Positions 30,062 through 38,270 of a stretch of 64,000 bases of DNA are shown here, in pieces. The DNA lies in the NCBI GenBank assembly GCA_000620545.1, contig JIBA01000019.1:1-64000 (forward strand), in the 5' to 3' direction. The stretch is from Intrasporangiaceae bacterium URHB0013. GTDB lineage: Bacteria > Actinomycetota > Actinomycetes > Actinomycetales > Dermatophilaceae. A program made the translations under genes and the position numbers. Each line of letters opens with the position of its first letter. The first letter of the stretch is position 1. The notes beneath the pieces are model-generated. The model saw only the letters and a program-made list of their open reading frames with translations, did not search any database and had not been told where the DNA came from.

Positions 30062-30982
30062 TCAGTCGGTGACGGGGTCGTCCGAGCCGTGCTGCTCGTC
30101 CTCGTCCGGCTGCTCGCGCTCTGCCAACTGCTCGGCCTCGACCGGCTGCTCGCCCTCGGCCGGGACCGCGGCGTTCGGAGCCGCATCGGCGGGCTGCTCG
30201 TCCCCGGCCGTCGTCTCGTCGCGCGCAGCCCGCTGGGCGGGCTCGAGGTCGACGGCGAACTCGTCGACGATCGGCTCGCCGACCGATGCCGGCTCCGGGT
30301 GGTCCATGTCGGTCTCGGAATGGGCCCCGCACCCGTGGTCGAGCGAGACGACCCGGCCGTCGGACGGGCTCCACTCGTTGGCGCACACGCCGAACGTCGC
30401 GCGCAGCGCCCCTGCCATGGGCAGGAAGTAGCCGCACGTCGTGCAGCGCGCGGTGGCCTTGGTCGCGATGTCGGCCATCGGTCCGTGGTCGCCGAAGTAC
30501 CAGCGGCTCGCGGCGACCTCGCGCCCCTCTGCCGAGAGCACGCGGGGACGGCCCAGGCCGAGCTCGAAGAAGGCCATCTGGTCGACGTCCTCCTCGCCCG
30601 TGGCCTCGAAGCCGGCCTCGAGGTTCGGGTCGTCCTGACGGTAGGGCAGCACGTCACCGGCGCCGAGGTCGCCGGGAGCGAGCCGGTCGGCATACGGCAG
30701 CCACTCGGGGGCGAGGACGGCGTCCGGGCCGGGCAGCAGGTTGGTCTCGCAGACCGTGGCGACCTTGGCGCGCGGCACCCGGGCGACACTGACGCCCCAC
30801 CGCCACCCGCGGTAGCCCGGCGACAGGCACTCGAACCAGTGCATGCCGAGGCGCTCCTCGAGCAGGTCGAGGCCGAGGTGGGCGCCGATCGTCCCGGGCT
30901 CGGCGACCTCCTCGAGCACGCTGCGGGCGAGGTCGGACGCGGCCAGCAGCACGGCGTCCGTCTTGGGGGCGGTGACGGTCAT
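30062..30982 (-). CDS. DUF3027-family protein with a zinc-ribbon-like Cys cluster
   Basis: 306 residues from ATG 30982. Residues 1-~230 match the DUF3027 layout: HWFECLSPGYRGWRWGVSVARVP, and a Cys cluster CTTCGYFLPMAG...FGVCANEWSPSDG...DHGCGAHSE expected to bind zinc. The final ~75 residues are an acidic, Glu/Ala-rich low-complexity tail. It starts 5 bp downstream of the cold-shock gene stop, so the two form an operon; co-occurrence of DUF3027 and a cold-shock protein is a recurring actinobacterial arrangement to my knowledge. Confidence 0.82.
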   Translation of the reverse strand: MTVTAPKTDAVLLAASDLARSVLEEVAEPGTIGAHLGLDLLEERLGMHWFECLSPGYRGWRWGVSVARVPRAKVATVCETNLLPGPDAVLAPEWLPYADRLAPGDLGAGDVLPYRQDDPNLEAGFEATGEEDVDQMAFFELGLGRPRVLSAEGREVAASRWYFGDHGPMADIATKATARCTTCGYFLPMAGALRATFGVCANEWSPSDGRVVSLDHGCGAHSETDMDHPEPASVGEPIVDEFAVDLEPAQRAARDETTAGDEQPADAAPNAAVPAEGEQPVEAEQLAEREQPDEDEQHGSDDPVTD

Positions 30983-30986
30983 CAGC

Positions 30987-31382
30987 TCACTTCTCCAGCT
31001 CGTCCGCGAGGCCGCGCAGGGCACGCGCGACGTTCGAGGCGAGCTTGCGGTCGGGGCGGCGTCCACTGCGGTAGCCGTTGCTCACGCCATCGAGGAGCTG
31101 CACGACGTCCTCGATGATGACGACGAGCTCCTCCGGGGCCCGGCGCGTCTGCGCGGTCTTGTTGGCGGCGACGGACTGGACCGGGTCGAGCACCGTGACC
31201 GACAACGCCTGGGCACCCTTGCGGCCCTCGACGATGCCGAACTCGACACGCACGCCCTTCTTCAGGGTCGTCACGCCCTCGGGGAGCGCGTTCGCGTGCA
31301 GGAAGACGTCCGCGCCGGAGTCCTCGGAGATGAATCCGAAGCCCTTGTCCGCGTCGTAGAACCTGACCTTGCCAGTCGGCAC
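30987..31382 (-). CDS. Cold-shock protein with C-terminal extension
   Basis: 131 residues from GTG 31382 (GAGGTGG 5 nt upstream). Residues 1-68 are a CspA-type OB fold with RNP1 KGFGFI and RNP2 DVFLHANAL. A ~60-residue extension follows (VIIEDVVQLLDG..., LASNVARALRGLADELEK), helical and conserved in the actinobacterial long Csp class. Binds single-stranded nucleic acid. The 5' leader is about 60-70 nt from a TAGGCT element near 31450. The remaining gap to 31632 shows no gene. Confidence 0.92.
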   Translation of the reverse strand: MPTGKVRFYDADKGFGFISEDSGADVFLHANALPEGVTTLKKGVRVEFGIVEGRKGAQALSVTVLDPVQSVAANKTAQTRRAPEELVVIIEDVVQLLDGVSNGYRSGRRPDRKLASNVARALRGLADELEK

Positions 31383-31632
31383 AGTCCACCTCGTTCAGAT
31401 CTCGGTCGGCCGTCCGACGGCACGGCTCGATGGCGCTCCTTGCGCTCGGCTCCAGCCTAACGGCTCCGGGCAACCGGGATTTCGCGAAGCGCGGGTGCCG
31501 GCCCCTCGCACGGTTCCACGCGCTATCGCTCGTTGCCGGATGTGGCGGGGCGACGCGCGCCAGCCCCTCTGCCAGCTGCCGACGTGCTGCTCGGCGGCTG
31601 AGCCGTCACGCGCCGGACCGGTCCGCTCCCCG

Positions 31633-32574
31633 TCAGGTCGGGGAGATGCCCCACGTGCCCGTCCACTCCTCGCCCGGCGCGAGCACGACCAGGCCGTCGC
31701 CCGAGTTGAAGGCGTCGGCGGGGCAGCTCATCGGCTCGACGGCGATGCCGACGACTCCCCTGCGGTCCTGCGCGATGGCCGTGAAGACCTGCAGCCACTC
31801 GAACGCGGCGTCGGCCCAGAGGGTCGTCGCACGGTCTCCCGCTGACACGACGACGCGCCACATGCCGTCCGCGTCGCGTGCGACGTCGGTGTAGGCCGTG
31901 TCGAGTCGGGCGTCGCCGACGGGGTGTGCCTCTCGGAAGTCGTAGGGTCCGCCGTCCACCGGACGGTTCGCGGCCGGTAGCAGCCTCTCGTCGACCTCCA
32001 CCCAGGTCCTGGCCGGGACGCGCAGCTCGACGTCGGGCAGCAGGGTGTCCCCGATGGCCAGGTACGGGTGCGCGCCGTAGCCGAAGGGCGCGGCCGACGG
32101 GCCGACGTTGCGGGCGGCCGCCGTGACGACGAGACCCGAGTCGTCGAGCAGGTAGGTCGTGCGCAGGTCGAGGAAGTGGTCCCACCCGGGCTGCGGGTGC
32201 AGGCGGTAGCCGACCGTGACGCGGTCGTCCTCGTGCTCGACGAGCTCCCACAGGGCCCAGCGCACGAGCCCGTGGCTCGCGTTGCCGCGGGCGACCTCGG
32301 TGACCGGCAGCTGGTGCTCGGTGCCCGCGAACGTGTAGCGGCCGTCGCGGATCCGGTTGGGCCATGGCATCAGCTGCTGGCCGCGGCCGGACGCGCACGT
32401 CTCGTCGGCGGCATACCCCGCGACGAGGTCGACGCCGTTCCGGACAAGGGTCCGCAGCCCGCCACCGACCTCCACGACCGTGGCCTCGAACGGACCGTGC
32501 CCGATGGTCCACTGCTGCCCGGTCGGGTGTGCCGGGGCGGACTCGGCGGGGGACGCCGGTGAGAGCGCACTCAT
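31633..32574 (-). CDS. Aldose 1-epimerase family protein
   Basis: 313 residues. A beta-sandwich mutarotase: MPWPNRIRDGRYTFAG, the conserved His in SHGLVRWALWE, FGYGAHPYLAIG with the second His, and Glu in GIAVEPMSCPADAFNSGDGLVVL. It interconverts alpha and beta anomers of aldoses; similar actinobacterial proteins may act on hexose phosphates. TAGCGT 6 nt before the ATG indicates a leaderless mRNA divergent from the helicase-associated gene. Confidence 0.9.
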   Translation of the reverse strand: MSALSPASPAESAPAHPTGQQWTIGHGPFEATVVEVGGGLRTLVRNGVDLVAGYAADETCASGRGQQLMPWPNRIRDGRYTFAGTEHQLPVTEVARGNASHGLVRWALWELVEHEDDRVTVGYRLHPQPGWDHFLDLRTTYLLDDSGLVVTAAARNVGPSAAPFGYGAHPYLAIGDTLLPDVELRVPARTWVEVDERLLPAANRPVDGGPYDFREAHPVGDARLDTAYTDVARDADGMWRVVVSAGDRATTLWADAAFEWLQVFTAIAQDRRGVVGIAVEPMSCPADAFNSGDGLVVLAPGEEWTGTWGISPT

Positions 32575-32580
32575 GCCGCA

Positions 32581-32637
32581 ACGCTAGCGGGCGTGCCCGA
32601 GGAGCGGTCGGAGGCCACGGCATCCGGGCAGTAGGTT
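32581..32637. promoter_or_regulatory. Back-to-back leaderless promoters
   Basis: TAGCGT (minus strand, 32586-32581) serves the epimerase gene and TAGGTT (plus strand, 32632-32637) the helicase-associated gene, each 6 nt from its start codon. The -35 regions share the 45 bp between them, so the promoters may interfere. Confidence 0.55.
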
Positions 32638-32643
32638 GGGCGG

Positions 32644-35040
32644 ATGGCCACCACGAGCCGGAGCCTCGCCGACGACATCCGCGGTCGCAGCGACGCAGAG
32701 CTCATCGACCTCGTGCTCGCGCGCCCCGACCTCGCGCGCCCGGCGCCGGCCGACCTGACCGGTCTTGCCGCCCGCGCGGGCACCCGGGCGAGCGTGCAAC
32801 GCGCCGTCGAGGCACTCGATCGCGGCCACCTCCAGGTGCTCGAGGCCGTCGTCGTCGCCGGCGACGGGGCCGACCGCAGCGTGCTGCTCCAGCTCCTCGG
32901 CACCGACGACACGAAGACCGTCGAGACCATCGTGCAGGACCTCTGGCGCTCGGCGCTGCTCTGGCGCGGCGCCGACGGCGACCACGTCGTGCGCACCGTG
33001 CCCGAGGTGCTCGGCGCGGCGGTCGCGGGCCTGGGGGTGCCGATGCGGGAGCTGCGCCCCTCGTCGCCGCCCGAGCACGCCGACCCCGATCGCATCCGGG
33101 CCACCATCGCCGAGGCACCCGACGACTCTCGCGCCATGCTCGAGCGGATGACGTGGGGACCGGCGTTCGGCGTCCTGCCCACCGCCGCACCCGGCCGCAC
33201 GACGGCCCGGTGGCTCCTCGAGCACCACCTGCTCGTCCCGGTGTCGACCGACCGCGTCGCGATGCCCCGCGAGGTCGGGCTCGTGCTGCGCGGGGGTCGG
33301 CTCCACCGCGTGGCCGAGCTGACCCCGCCCGACATCGAGGCCCACGCCGTCTCACTCGTCGATGCCGCTGCGGGTGGAGCCGCGAGCGAGTGCCTCACCC
33401 ACGTCGACGAGCTCGCCGCCGCCTGGGGTGCCGACCCGCCGCGGGTGCTGCGCGCCGGCGGCCTGTCGGTTCGCGACCTCCGCATCACGCAGATGGCCCT
33501 GGACCTCGACCCCGAGCACACCGCCTTCGTCGTCGAGCTGGCGTATGCCGCGGGGCTCGTCGCCGACGACGGCGAGGTCGTGCCGGTGTGGGCCCCCACG
33601 TCGGAGATCGACGAGTGGAGCTCGAGCGAGGCCGGGCACCGGTGGGCCGCGCTGGCCCTGGCATGGCTGGCTTCGACCCGGGCCCCGCACCTGGTCGGGC
33701 GGCGCAGCACCGGGACCGGACCGGCCAACGCGCTGGGCCCCGACGTCCAGTGGCCGGCGATCCGGGCGATCCGTCGGGAGGTGCTGCGCGAGCTCGCCTC
33801 GCTCGAGCCGAACAGGGCTCCCGCCCCCGCGTCGCTGCGGGAGCGTCTTGCCTGGCGGCGGCCGAACCGTACCGCTGCCGTGCTCGACGAGGCCGTCGAA
33901 GCGGTGCTGCGCGAGGGCGAGTGGCTGGGCGTCACCGGGCGCGGTGCGCTGTCCGAGGCGGGCCGGGCCCTCGTGGCGCCGCTCGTCCCCGCCGGTCGAG
34001 GTGATGGCGGAGGCGGCGTCGGTGTCGCCAACACCTCGAACGGCAAGCGCGCCGCCCGGCGTCGAGGTGATGGCGGCAGTGGCGTTGCTGCCGGGATCAC
34101 CTCGACCGAGCAGCCAGCGGTGACGGTGGAGACCGTCGCGGCGGCGATGTCGGCGCACCTGCCCTCGCCCGTCGACCACATCCTCGTCCAGGCCGACCTC
34201 ACCGCCGTGGCTCCCGGACCGCTCGTCGGAGGCCTCGGATCGTTCATGCGCCTCGCCGCGGACGTCGAGTCCCGCGGCGGCGCCACCGTCTACCGGTTCA
34301 CGCCGGAGTCCGTCCGTCGGGCGCTCGACGCCGGGTGGACCGCCGCCGACTTCATCGAGACCGTGCGTCGGTCGAGCCGCACCACCCTGCCGCAGCCCCT
34401 CGAGTACCTCGTGTCCGACGTCGCGCGCAAGCACGGCCAGACCCGCATCGGTGGCGCGGCGGCCTACATCCGCTCGGACGACGAGGCCGTGCTCGACACG
34501 ATGCTCGCCTCGCGCGACCTCGCTCCCCTTCGGCTGCGGCGACTCGCGCCGACCGTGCTCGTGTCGTCAGCGGACCCACGGGTTCTGGTGGACCTCCTGC
34601 GCGACAACGGTTTTGCGCCCGTGCACGAGGGGCAGGACGGCACGGTCGTCCATGCCGAGACGCCACGCCGGCGGGCCGGCTCGCGACGCCGCGGCCCCGG
34701 TCCGATGGTCTCTCCCGTCGATCGCCCCTACACCCAGTCCCTCGTCGACGGCCTGCGCGCGGCCGAGGCGACGGCCGACCAGCGGCGCGTCGAGGACGAG
34801 ACGCGGCCCGGTCCGCGCATCCAGGCGATGGACCCCGTCGTGACGCTCTCGCTGCTGCGCGACGCGGTCGCCGACCGGCACGGTGTCTGGATCGGCTACT
34901 CCGACGGGCACGGCGCGACGAGCCGCCACCTCATCCACCCGCAGAAGGTCGAGGGCGGCCGGGTCAGGGCCACGGACGAGTCCGGCCACGAGAAGTCCTT
35001 CTCGGTCCACCGCATCACCGGGGCCACCCTCGAAGGCTGA
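32644..35040 (+). CDS. Helicase-associated (Helicase_C_3) protein, XPB partner type
   Basis: 798 residues. N-terminal helical repeats (SLADDIRGRSDAELIDLVLARPDLARP, then RASVQRAVEALDRGHLQVLEAVV) are winged-helix-like, as in actinobacterial proteins related to mycobacterial Rv0862c. Near residues 510-640 a Helicase_C_3 domain is seen (DHILVQADLTAVAPGPL...), and the last ~70 residues form a WYL-like strand set (RHGVWIGYSDGHGATSRHLIHPQKVEGG). No Walker motif, so not itself a helicase. It is encoded near XPB, likely a partner in DNA repair. Residues about 450-490 are Gly/Arg-rich and derive from two copies of a palindromic element. Confidence 0.82.
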   Translation: MATTSRSLADDIRGRSDAELIDLVLARPDLARPAPADLTGLAARAGTRASVQRAVEALDRGHLQVLEAVVVAGDGADRSVLLQLLGTDDTKTVETIVQDLWRSALLWRGADGDHVVRTVPEVLGAAVAGLGVPMRELRPSSPPEHADPDRIRATIAEAPDDSRAMLERMTWGPAFGVLPTAAPGRTTARWLLEHHLLVPVSTDRVAMPREVGLVLRGGRLHRVAELTPPDIEAHAVSLVDAAAGGAASECLTHVDELAAAWGADPPRVLRAGGLSVRDLRITQMALDLDPEHTAFVVELAYAAGLVADDGEVVPVWAPTSEIDEWSSSEAGHRWAALALAWLASTRAPHLVGRRSTGTGPANALGPDVQWPAIRAIRREVLRELASLEPNRAPAPASLRERLAWRRPNRTAAVLDEAVEAVLREGEWLGVTGRGALSEAGRALVAPLVPAGRGDGGGGVGVANTSNGKRAARRRGDGGSGVAAGITSTEQPAVTVETVAAAMSAHLPSPVDHILVQADLTAVAPGPLVGGLGSFMRLAADVESRGGATVYRFTPESVRRALDAGWTAADFIETVRRSSRTTLPQPLEYLVSDVARKHGQTRIGGAAAYIRSDDEAVLDTMLASRDLAPLRLRRLAPTVLVSSADPRVLVDLLRDNGFAPVHEGQDGTVVHAETPRRRAGSRRRGPGPMVSPVDRPYTQSLVDGLRAAEATADQRRVEDETRPGPRIQAMDPVVTLSLLRDAVADRHGVWIGYSDGHGATSRHLIHPQKVEGGRVRATDESGHEKSFSVHRITGATLEG
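33995..34106. repeat. Two REP-like palindromic elements inside the helicase-associated gene
   Basis: Copy 2 has perfect 11-bp arms GTCGAGGTGAT (34061-34071) and ATCACCTCGAC (34096-34106) around 24 nt. Copy 1 starts with the same GTCGAGGTGATGGCGG at 33995 and ends with a degenerate arm near 34030-34040. They encode a Gly-rich linker that differs in composition from the flanking domain. Confidence 0.7.
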
Positions 35041-35046
35041 GCGGAC

Positions 35047-35184
35047 TTGGCAGGCAAGGAGATCCGCGGAGGCAACTGGCCGGCATACGTGCTCCACGGG
35101 CAGGGCGAGCCACGCCGCTACGCCCTGATCCGCACCGATCGCGACTGGCTGCTCCACCTCACCAAGGACCAGCCGCCCGGCTGA
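35047..35184 (+). CDS. Short protein resembling the end of a LigD 3'-phosphoesterase domain
   Basis: 45 residues from TTG 35047, in the same frame as the preceding gene and separated from its stop by two codons (GAAGG about 10 nt upstream). The sequence LAGKEIRGGNWPAY...RRYALIRTDRDWLLHLTKD is loosely like the C-terminal strands of LigD phosphoesterase domains, which read ...LxGxxxLVRT...WLLIKxxD. It may be a degraded remnant or a small coupled protein. Confidence 0.45.
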   Translation: MAGKEIRGGNWPAYVLHGQGEPRRYALIRTDRDWLLHLTKDQPPG

Positions 35185-35200
35185 GCGGACCCGTCGGGCG

Positions 35201-36133
35201 TCAGGCGCCGGCGAGGGCGCGCACGACGTTGCTCGGCGACGGCCGGCCGAGCTGCCGAGCCATCCACACCGACGTCTCGACGAGGACGTCGAGGTCGACG
35301 CCGGTCCTCACCCCTGCACCCTGGAGGGCCCAGACGAGGTCCTCCGTGGCGAGGTTGCCGGTGGCCGACTTCGCGTAGGGGCAGCCGCCGAGGCCGCCGG
35401 CCGCGGCGTCCACGACCGAGACTCCGTCGCGCAGGGCGGCCATGGTGTTGGCGAGCGCCTGTCCGTACGTGTCGTGGAAGTGCACGGCGACGCGGTCGGT
35501 GCCGATGCCACGGGCGGCCAGCGCCTCGAGCAGCCGGTGCACGTGGCCGGTGGTGCCGACGCCGATGGTGTCGCCGAGGCTGAGCTCGTGGCAGCCGAGG
35601 TCCATGAGCCGCTCCGCCGTGTCGACGACCTGGTCGACGGGCACGGGGCCCTCCCACGGGTCGCCGAAGCACATCGAGACGTAGGCGCGGACCCACATGC
35701 CGTCGGCGAGGGCCCCCTTCACCACCGGGGCGAACATGGCGTACTGCTCGGTGACCGACCGGTTGAGGTTCTTCTGCGCGAAGGTCTCGGTGGCCGACCC
35801 GAAGATCGCGATGGCTGCGAGGCCCAGCTCACGGGCGCGGTCGAGGCCGCGCTCGTTGGGCACGAGCGCGGGTCGTCGCCGGCCCGAGCCGTCGGGGCCG
35901 AGGCCCGCGAGGACCTCCTCGGCATCGCCCATCTGCGGCACCCATCGCGCCGGGACGAACGACGTCGTCTCGATGGTGCCGAGCCCCGCGGCCTCGAGGC
36001 GGCGGATGAACTCGACCTTGGTGGCGGCCGGGACGATGGTCTTCTCGTTCTGCAGCCCGTCGCGCGGACCGACCTCGTAGATCGTCACCTCCGGGGGCAG
36101 CCCCGTTGCCGCCTCGACCTGTGGGGATCGCAT
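35201..36133 (-). CDS. Hydroxymethylglutaryl-CoA lyase
   Basis: 310 residues from ATG 36133; in-frame starts at 36142 and 36196 are possible. A TIM barrel of the HMGL-like family: VTIYEVGPRDGLQNE (metal and catalytic Asp/Arg), SFVPARWVPQMGDAEEV, DTIGVGTTGHVHRLL, VHFHDTYGQALAN (metal His pair) and the GGLGGCPYAKSATGNLATED Cys loop. It cleaves HMG-CoA to acetoacetate and acetyl-CoA in leucine degradation. No acyl-CoA carboxylase genes are adjacent. Confidence 0.94.
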   Translation of the reverse strand: MRSPQVEAATGLPPEVTIYEVGPRDGLQNEKTIVPAATKVEFIRRLEAAGLGTIETTSFVPARWVPQMGDAEEVLAGLGPDGSGRRRPALVPNERGLDRARELGLAAIAIFGSATETFAQKNLNRSVTEQYAMFAPVVKGALADGMWVRAYVSMCFGDPWEGPVPVDQVVDTAERLMDLGCHELSLGDTIGVGTTGHVHRLLEALAARGIGTDRVAVHFHDTYGQALANTMAALRDGVSVVDAAAGGLGGCPYAKSATGNLATEDLVWALQGAGVRTGVDLDVLVETSVWMARQLGRPSPSNVVRALAGA

Positions 36134-36237
36134 GCGCCCCATACTGTCACCAGCACGCTCCAGCCCCGGGCCGAGGTTCGCCTCGCGGTGGGGCACGACG
36201 GAATACCTCGACCCACGCTCGGAGTTGTCCCCACACG

Positions 36238-37890
36238 ATGAATGACGGACCCCTGATCGTCCAGAGCGACAAGACCCTCCTCCTCGAGGTCGACCACCCG
36301 AACGCCGAGGCCGCGCGCCGCGCCATCGCGCCGTTCGCCGAGCTCGAGCGCGCCCCCGAGCACGTGCACACCTACCGCATCACGCCGCTCGGTCTGTGGA
36401 ACGCCCGAGCGGCCGGCCACGACGCCGAGCAGGTCGTCGACGCGCTCATCACGCACAGCCGGTATGCCGTCCCCCACGCGCTGCTCGTCGACGTCGCCGA
36501 CACGATGGACCGCTACGGCCGGCTCACCCTCACCAAGGAGGGCCTCACCGACAGCCCGGAGGGCACCCGACTCGTGCTGCGCACGACGGACCGGCCGGTG
36601 CTCGAGGAGGTGCTGCGGCACAAGAAGATCAAGCCGCTCACCGGTGAACGCCTCGACGACCTCGCCGTCGTCGTGCACCCGAGTGAGCGCGGCACCCTCA
36701 AGCAGGAGCTGCTCAAGGTCGGCTGGCCGGCCGAGGACCTCGCCGGCTACGTCGACGGCGAGGCCCACCCGATCGACCTGGACCAGGCCGACTGGCACCT
36801 GCGCCCCTACCAGCAGCACGCCGTCGACGGCTTCTGGCACGGCGGGTCCGGTGTCGTCGTCCTCCCGTGCGGCGCCGGCAAGACGCTCGTCGGTGCCGGT
36901 GCGATGGCCGCGGCGAAGGCGACGACCCTCATCCTCGTGACGAACACCGTCAGCGCGCGCCAGTGGAAGGACGAGCTGATCAGGCGCACGACGTTGACCG
37001 AGGAGGAGATCGGCGAGTACTCCGGCGCGCGCAAGGAGATCCGCCCCGTCACGATCGCGACCTACCAGGTGCTGACGACGAAACGGAAGGGTGCCTACGC
37101 GCACCTCGACCTGCTCGACGCCCGCGACTGGGGCCTCATCGTCTACGACGAGGTGCACCTGCTGCCCGCGCCGATCTTCCGCATGACGGCCGACCTCCAG
37201 GCGCGACGCCGGCTCGGCCTGACCGCGACCCTCGTGCGCGAGGACGGCCGCGAGGCCGACGTCTTCAGCCTCATCGGCCCCAAGCGCTTCGACGCGCCGT
37301 GGAAGGACATCGAGGCGCAGGGCTACATCGCTCCCGCCGACTGCGTCGAGGTGCGGGTGAGCCTCCCCGACGGCCAGCGGATGGCGTATGCCGTGAGCGA
37401 GCCGGAGGAGCGCTACCGCCTCGCCTCGTGCTCCGACGCGAAGCTCCCCGTTGTCGAGACGCTCGCGAAGCAGCACTCGGGCGAGCCGACCCTCATCATC
37501 GGCCAGTACCTCGACCAGCTCCACGAGGTGGCCGAGCGGCTCGGTGCGGACGTCATCACCGGTGAGACGACGGTCAAGGAGCGCCAGCGCCTCTACGACG
37601 CGTTCCGCACCGGCGAGATCACCACCCTCGTCGTCAGCAAGGTCGCGAACTTCTCGATCGACCTGCCGGAGGCGAGCGTCGCGATCCAGATCAGCGGCAC
37701 CTTCGGCTCGCGCCAGGAGGAGGCGCAGCGGCTCGGTCGCGTCCTGCGGCCCAAGGGCGACGGGCGCACGGCGCACTTCTACACGATCGTCAGCCGCGAC
37801 ACGGTCGATGCGGACTTCGCGGCGCACCGCCAGCGCTTCCTCGCAGAGCAGGGCTACGCGTACCGGATCGTCGACGCCGACGACCTCTGA
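36238..37890 (+). CDS. DNA repair helicase XPB
   Basis: 550 residues from ATG 36238. An N-terminal domain (1-~185) precedes two RecA lobes: Walker A LPCGAGKTLVGA with Lys215, DEVH box (YDEVHLLPAPIF), and helicase motifs TIATYQVLTT, LGLTATLVRED, and QRLGRVLRPKGDG (motif VI). This is the bacterial XPB/ERCC3 homolog, a 3'-5' DNA helicase. The Helicase_C_3 protein 1.2 kb upstream is its usual genomic companion in actinobacteria. Divergent from HMG-CoA lyase. Confidence 0.95.
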   Translation: MNDGPLIVQSDKTLLLEVDHPNAEAARRAIAPFAELERAPEHVHTYRITPLGLWNARAAGHDAEQVVDALITHSRYAVPHALLVDVADTMDRYGRLTLTKEGLTDSPEGTRLVLRTTDRPVLEEVLRHKKIKPLTGERLDDLAVVVHPSERGTLKQELLKVGWPAEDLAGYVDGEAHPIDLDQADWHLRPYQQHAVDGFWHGGSGVVVLPCGAGKTLVGAGAMAAAKATTLILVTNTVSARQWKDELIRRTTLTEEEIGEYSGARKEIRPVTIATYQVLTTKRKGAYAHLDLLDARDWGLIVYDEVHLLPAPIFRMTADLQARRRLGLTATLVREDGREADVFSLIGPKRFDAPWKDIEAQGYIAPADCVEVRVSLPDGQRMAYAVSEPEERYRLASCSDAKLPVVETLAKQHSGEPTLIIGQYLDQLHEVAERLGADVITGETTVKERQRLYDAFRTGEITTLVVSKVANFSIDLPEASVAIQISGTFGSRQEEAQRLGRVLRPKGDGRTAHFYTIVSRDTVDADFAAHRQRFLAEQGYAYRIVDADDL

Positions 37891-37940
37891 GTGAGTCCTC
37901 ACGTCGCGATCGCGCGTCCGTCTCGTCCAGCGACCCGGTT

Positions 37941-37968
37941 AGGTAAGACACGCCTTACCTCTTACCAT
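37941..37968 (+). promoter_or_regulatory. Promoter overlapped by an inverted repeat (possible iron box variant)
   Basis: Perfect 7-bp inverted arms AGGTAAG (37941-37947) and CTTACCT (37954-37960), 6 nt apart, lie directly before a -10 element TACCAT (37963-37968), which is 7 nt from GTG 37976. The half-site TTAGGTAAG resembles DtxR/IdeR half-sites, but the canonical 19-bp box has arms 1 nt apart, so another regulator is possible. The position over the -35 region suggests repression. Confidence 0.55.
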
Positions 37969-37975
37969 CGACCTC

Positions 37976-38152
37976 GTGGGAAAGCTCAAGGCCAAGGACG
38001 TGGCGAAGCTCAAGCCGAAGTCCAAGTGCTGCAAGGACAGCCCGCGGTGCACGAGGTGCCCCGTGGTGATCAAGCGACTGTGCGCGCAGGACTGCGCCTC
38101 GATGTGCGGCAAGGACTTCAAGAAGGCGCTCGCCAAGGCCCGCAAGCGCTGA
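37976..38152 (+). CDS. 58-residue Cys-rich basic protein
   Basis: GTG 37976 to TGA 38152. The protein begins with Lys-rich GKLKAKDVAKLKPKSK, then holds seven Cys: Cys18, 19, 25, 28 (CCKDSPRCTRCP), 36, 40 and 44 (CAQDCASMC), and ends KKALAKARKR. The spacing suggests metal binding (zinc or iron) or a thiol-rich RNA/DNA-binding peptide. It lies between XPB and a two-component system, is leaderless, and is placed behind an inverted-repeat operator, so metal- or redox-responsive expression is inferred. A similar short Cys-rich protein is, to my recollection, common in actinobacteria without known function. Confidence 0.75.
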   Translation: MGKLKAKDVAKLKPKSKCCKDSPRCTRCPVVIKRLCAQDCASMCGKDFKKALAKARKR

Positions 38153-38230
38153 GGACAGGGGGCCTCGTCCGGGCGCCCTGTCCAGGACCGTCCGCCGGAC
38201 CTGTCCCGTGTGGCCTTCGGTGCAGGTGCG

Positions 38231-38249
38231 TTCCCAGCCAACTCCCAGC
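38231..38249 (+). promoter_or_regulatory. MprA-box-like direct repeat before the response regulator gene
   Basis: TTCCCAGC (38231-38238), 3 nt, CTCCCAGC (38242-38249): two 8-bp direct repeats with 11-bp period, the geometry described for mycobacterial MprA boxes. It sits 22 bp before the gene start, consistent with autoregulation. Confidence 0.65.
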
Positions 38250-38270
38250 GAACACCCTGACACTGGGAGG

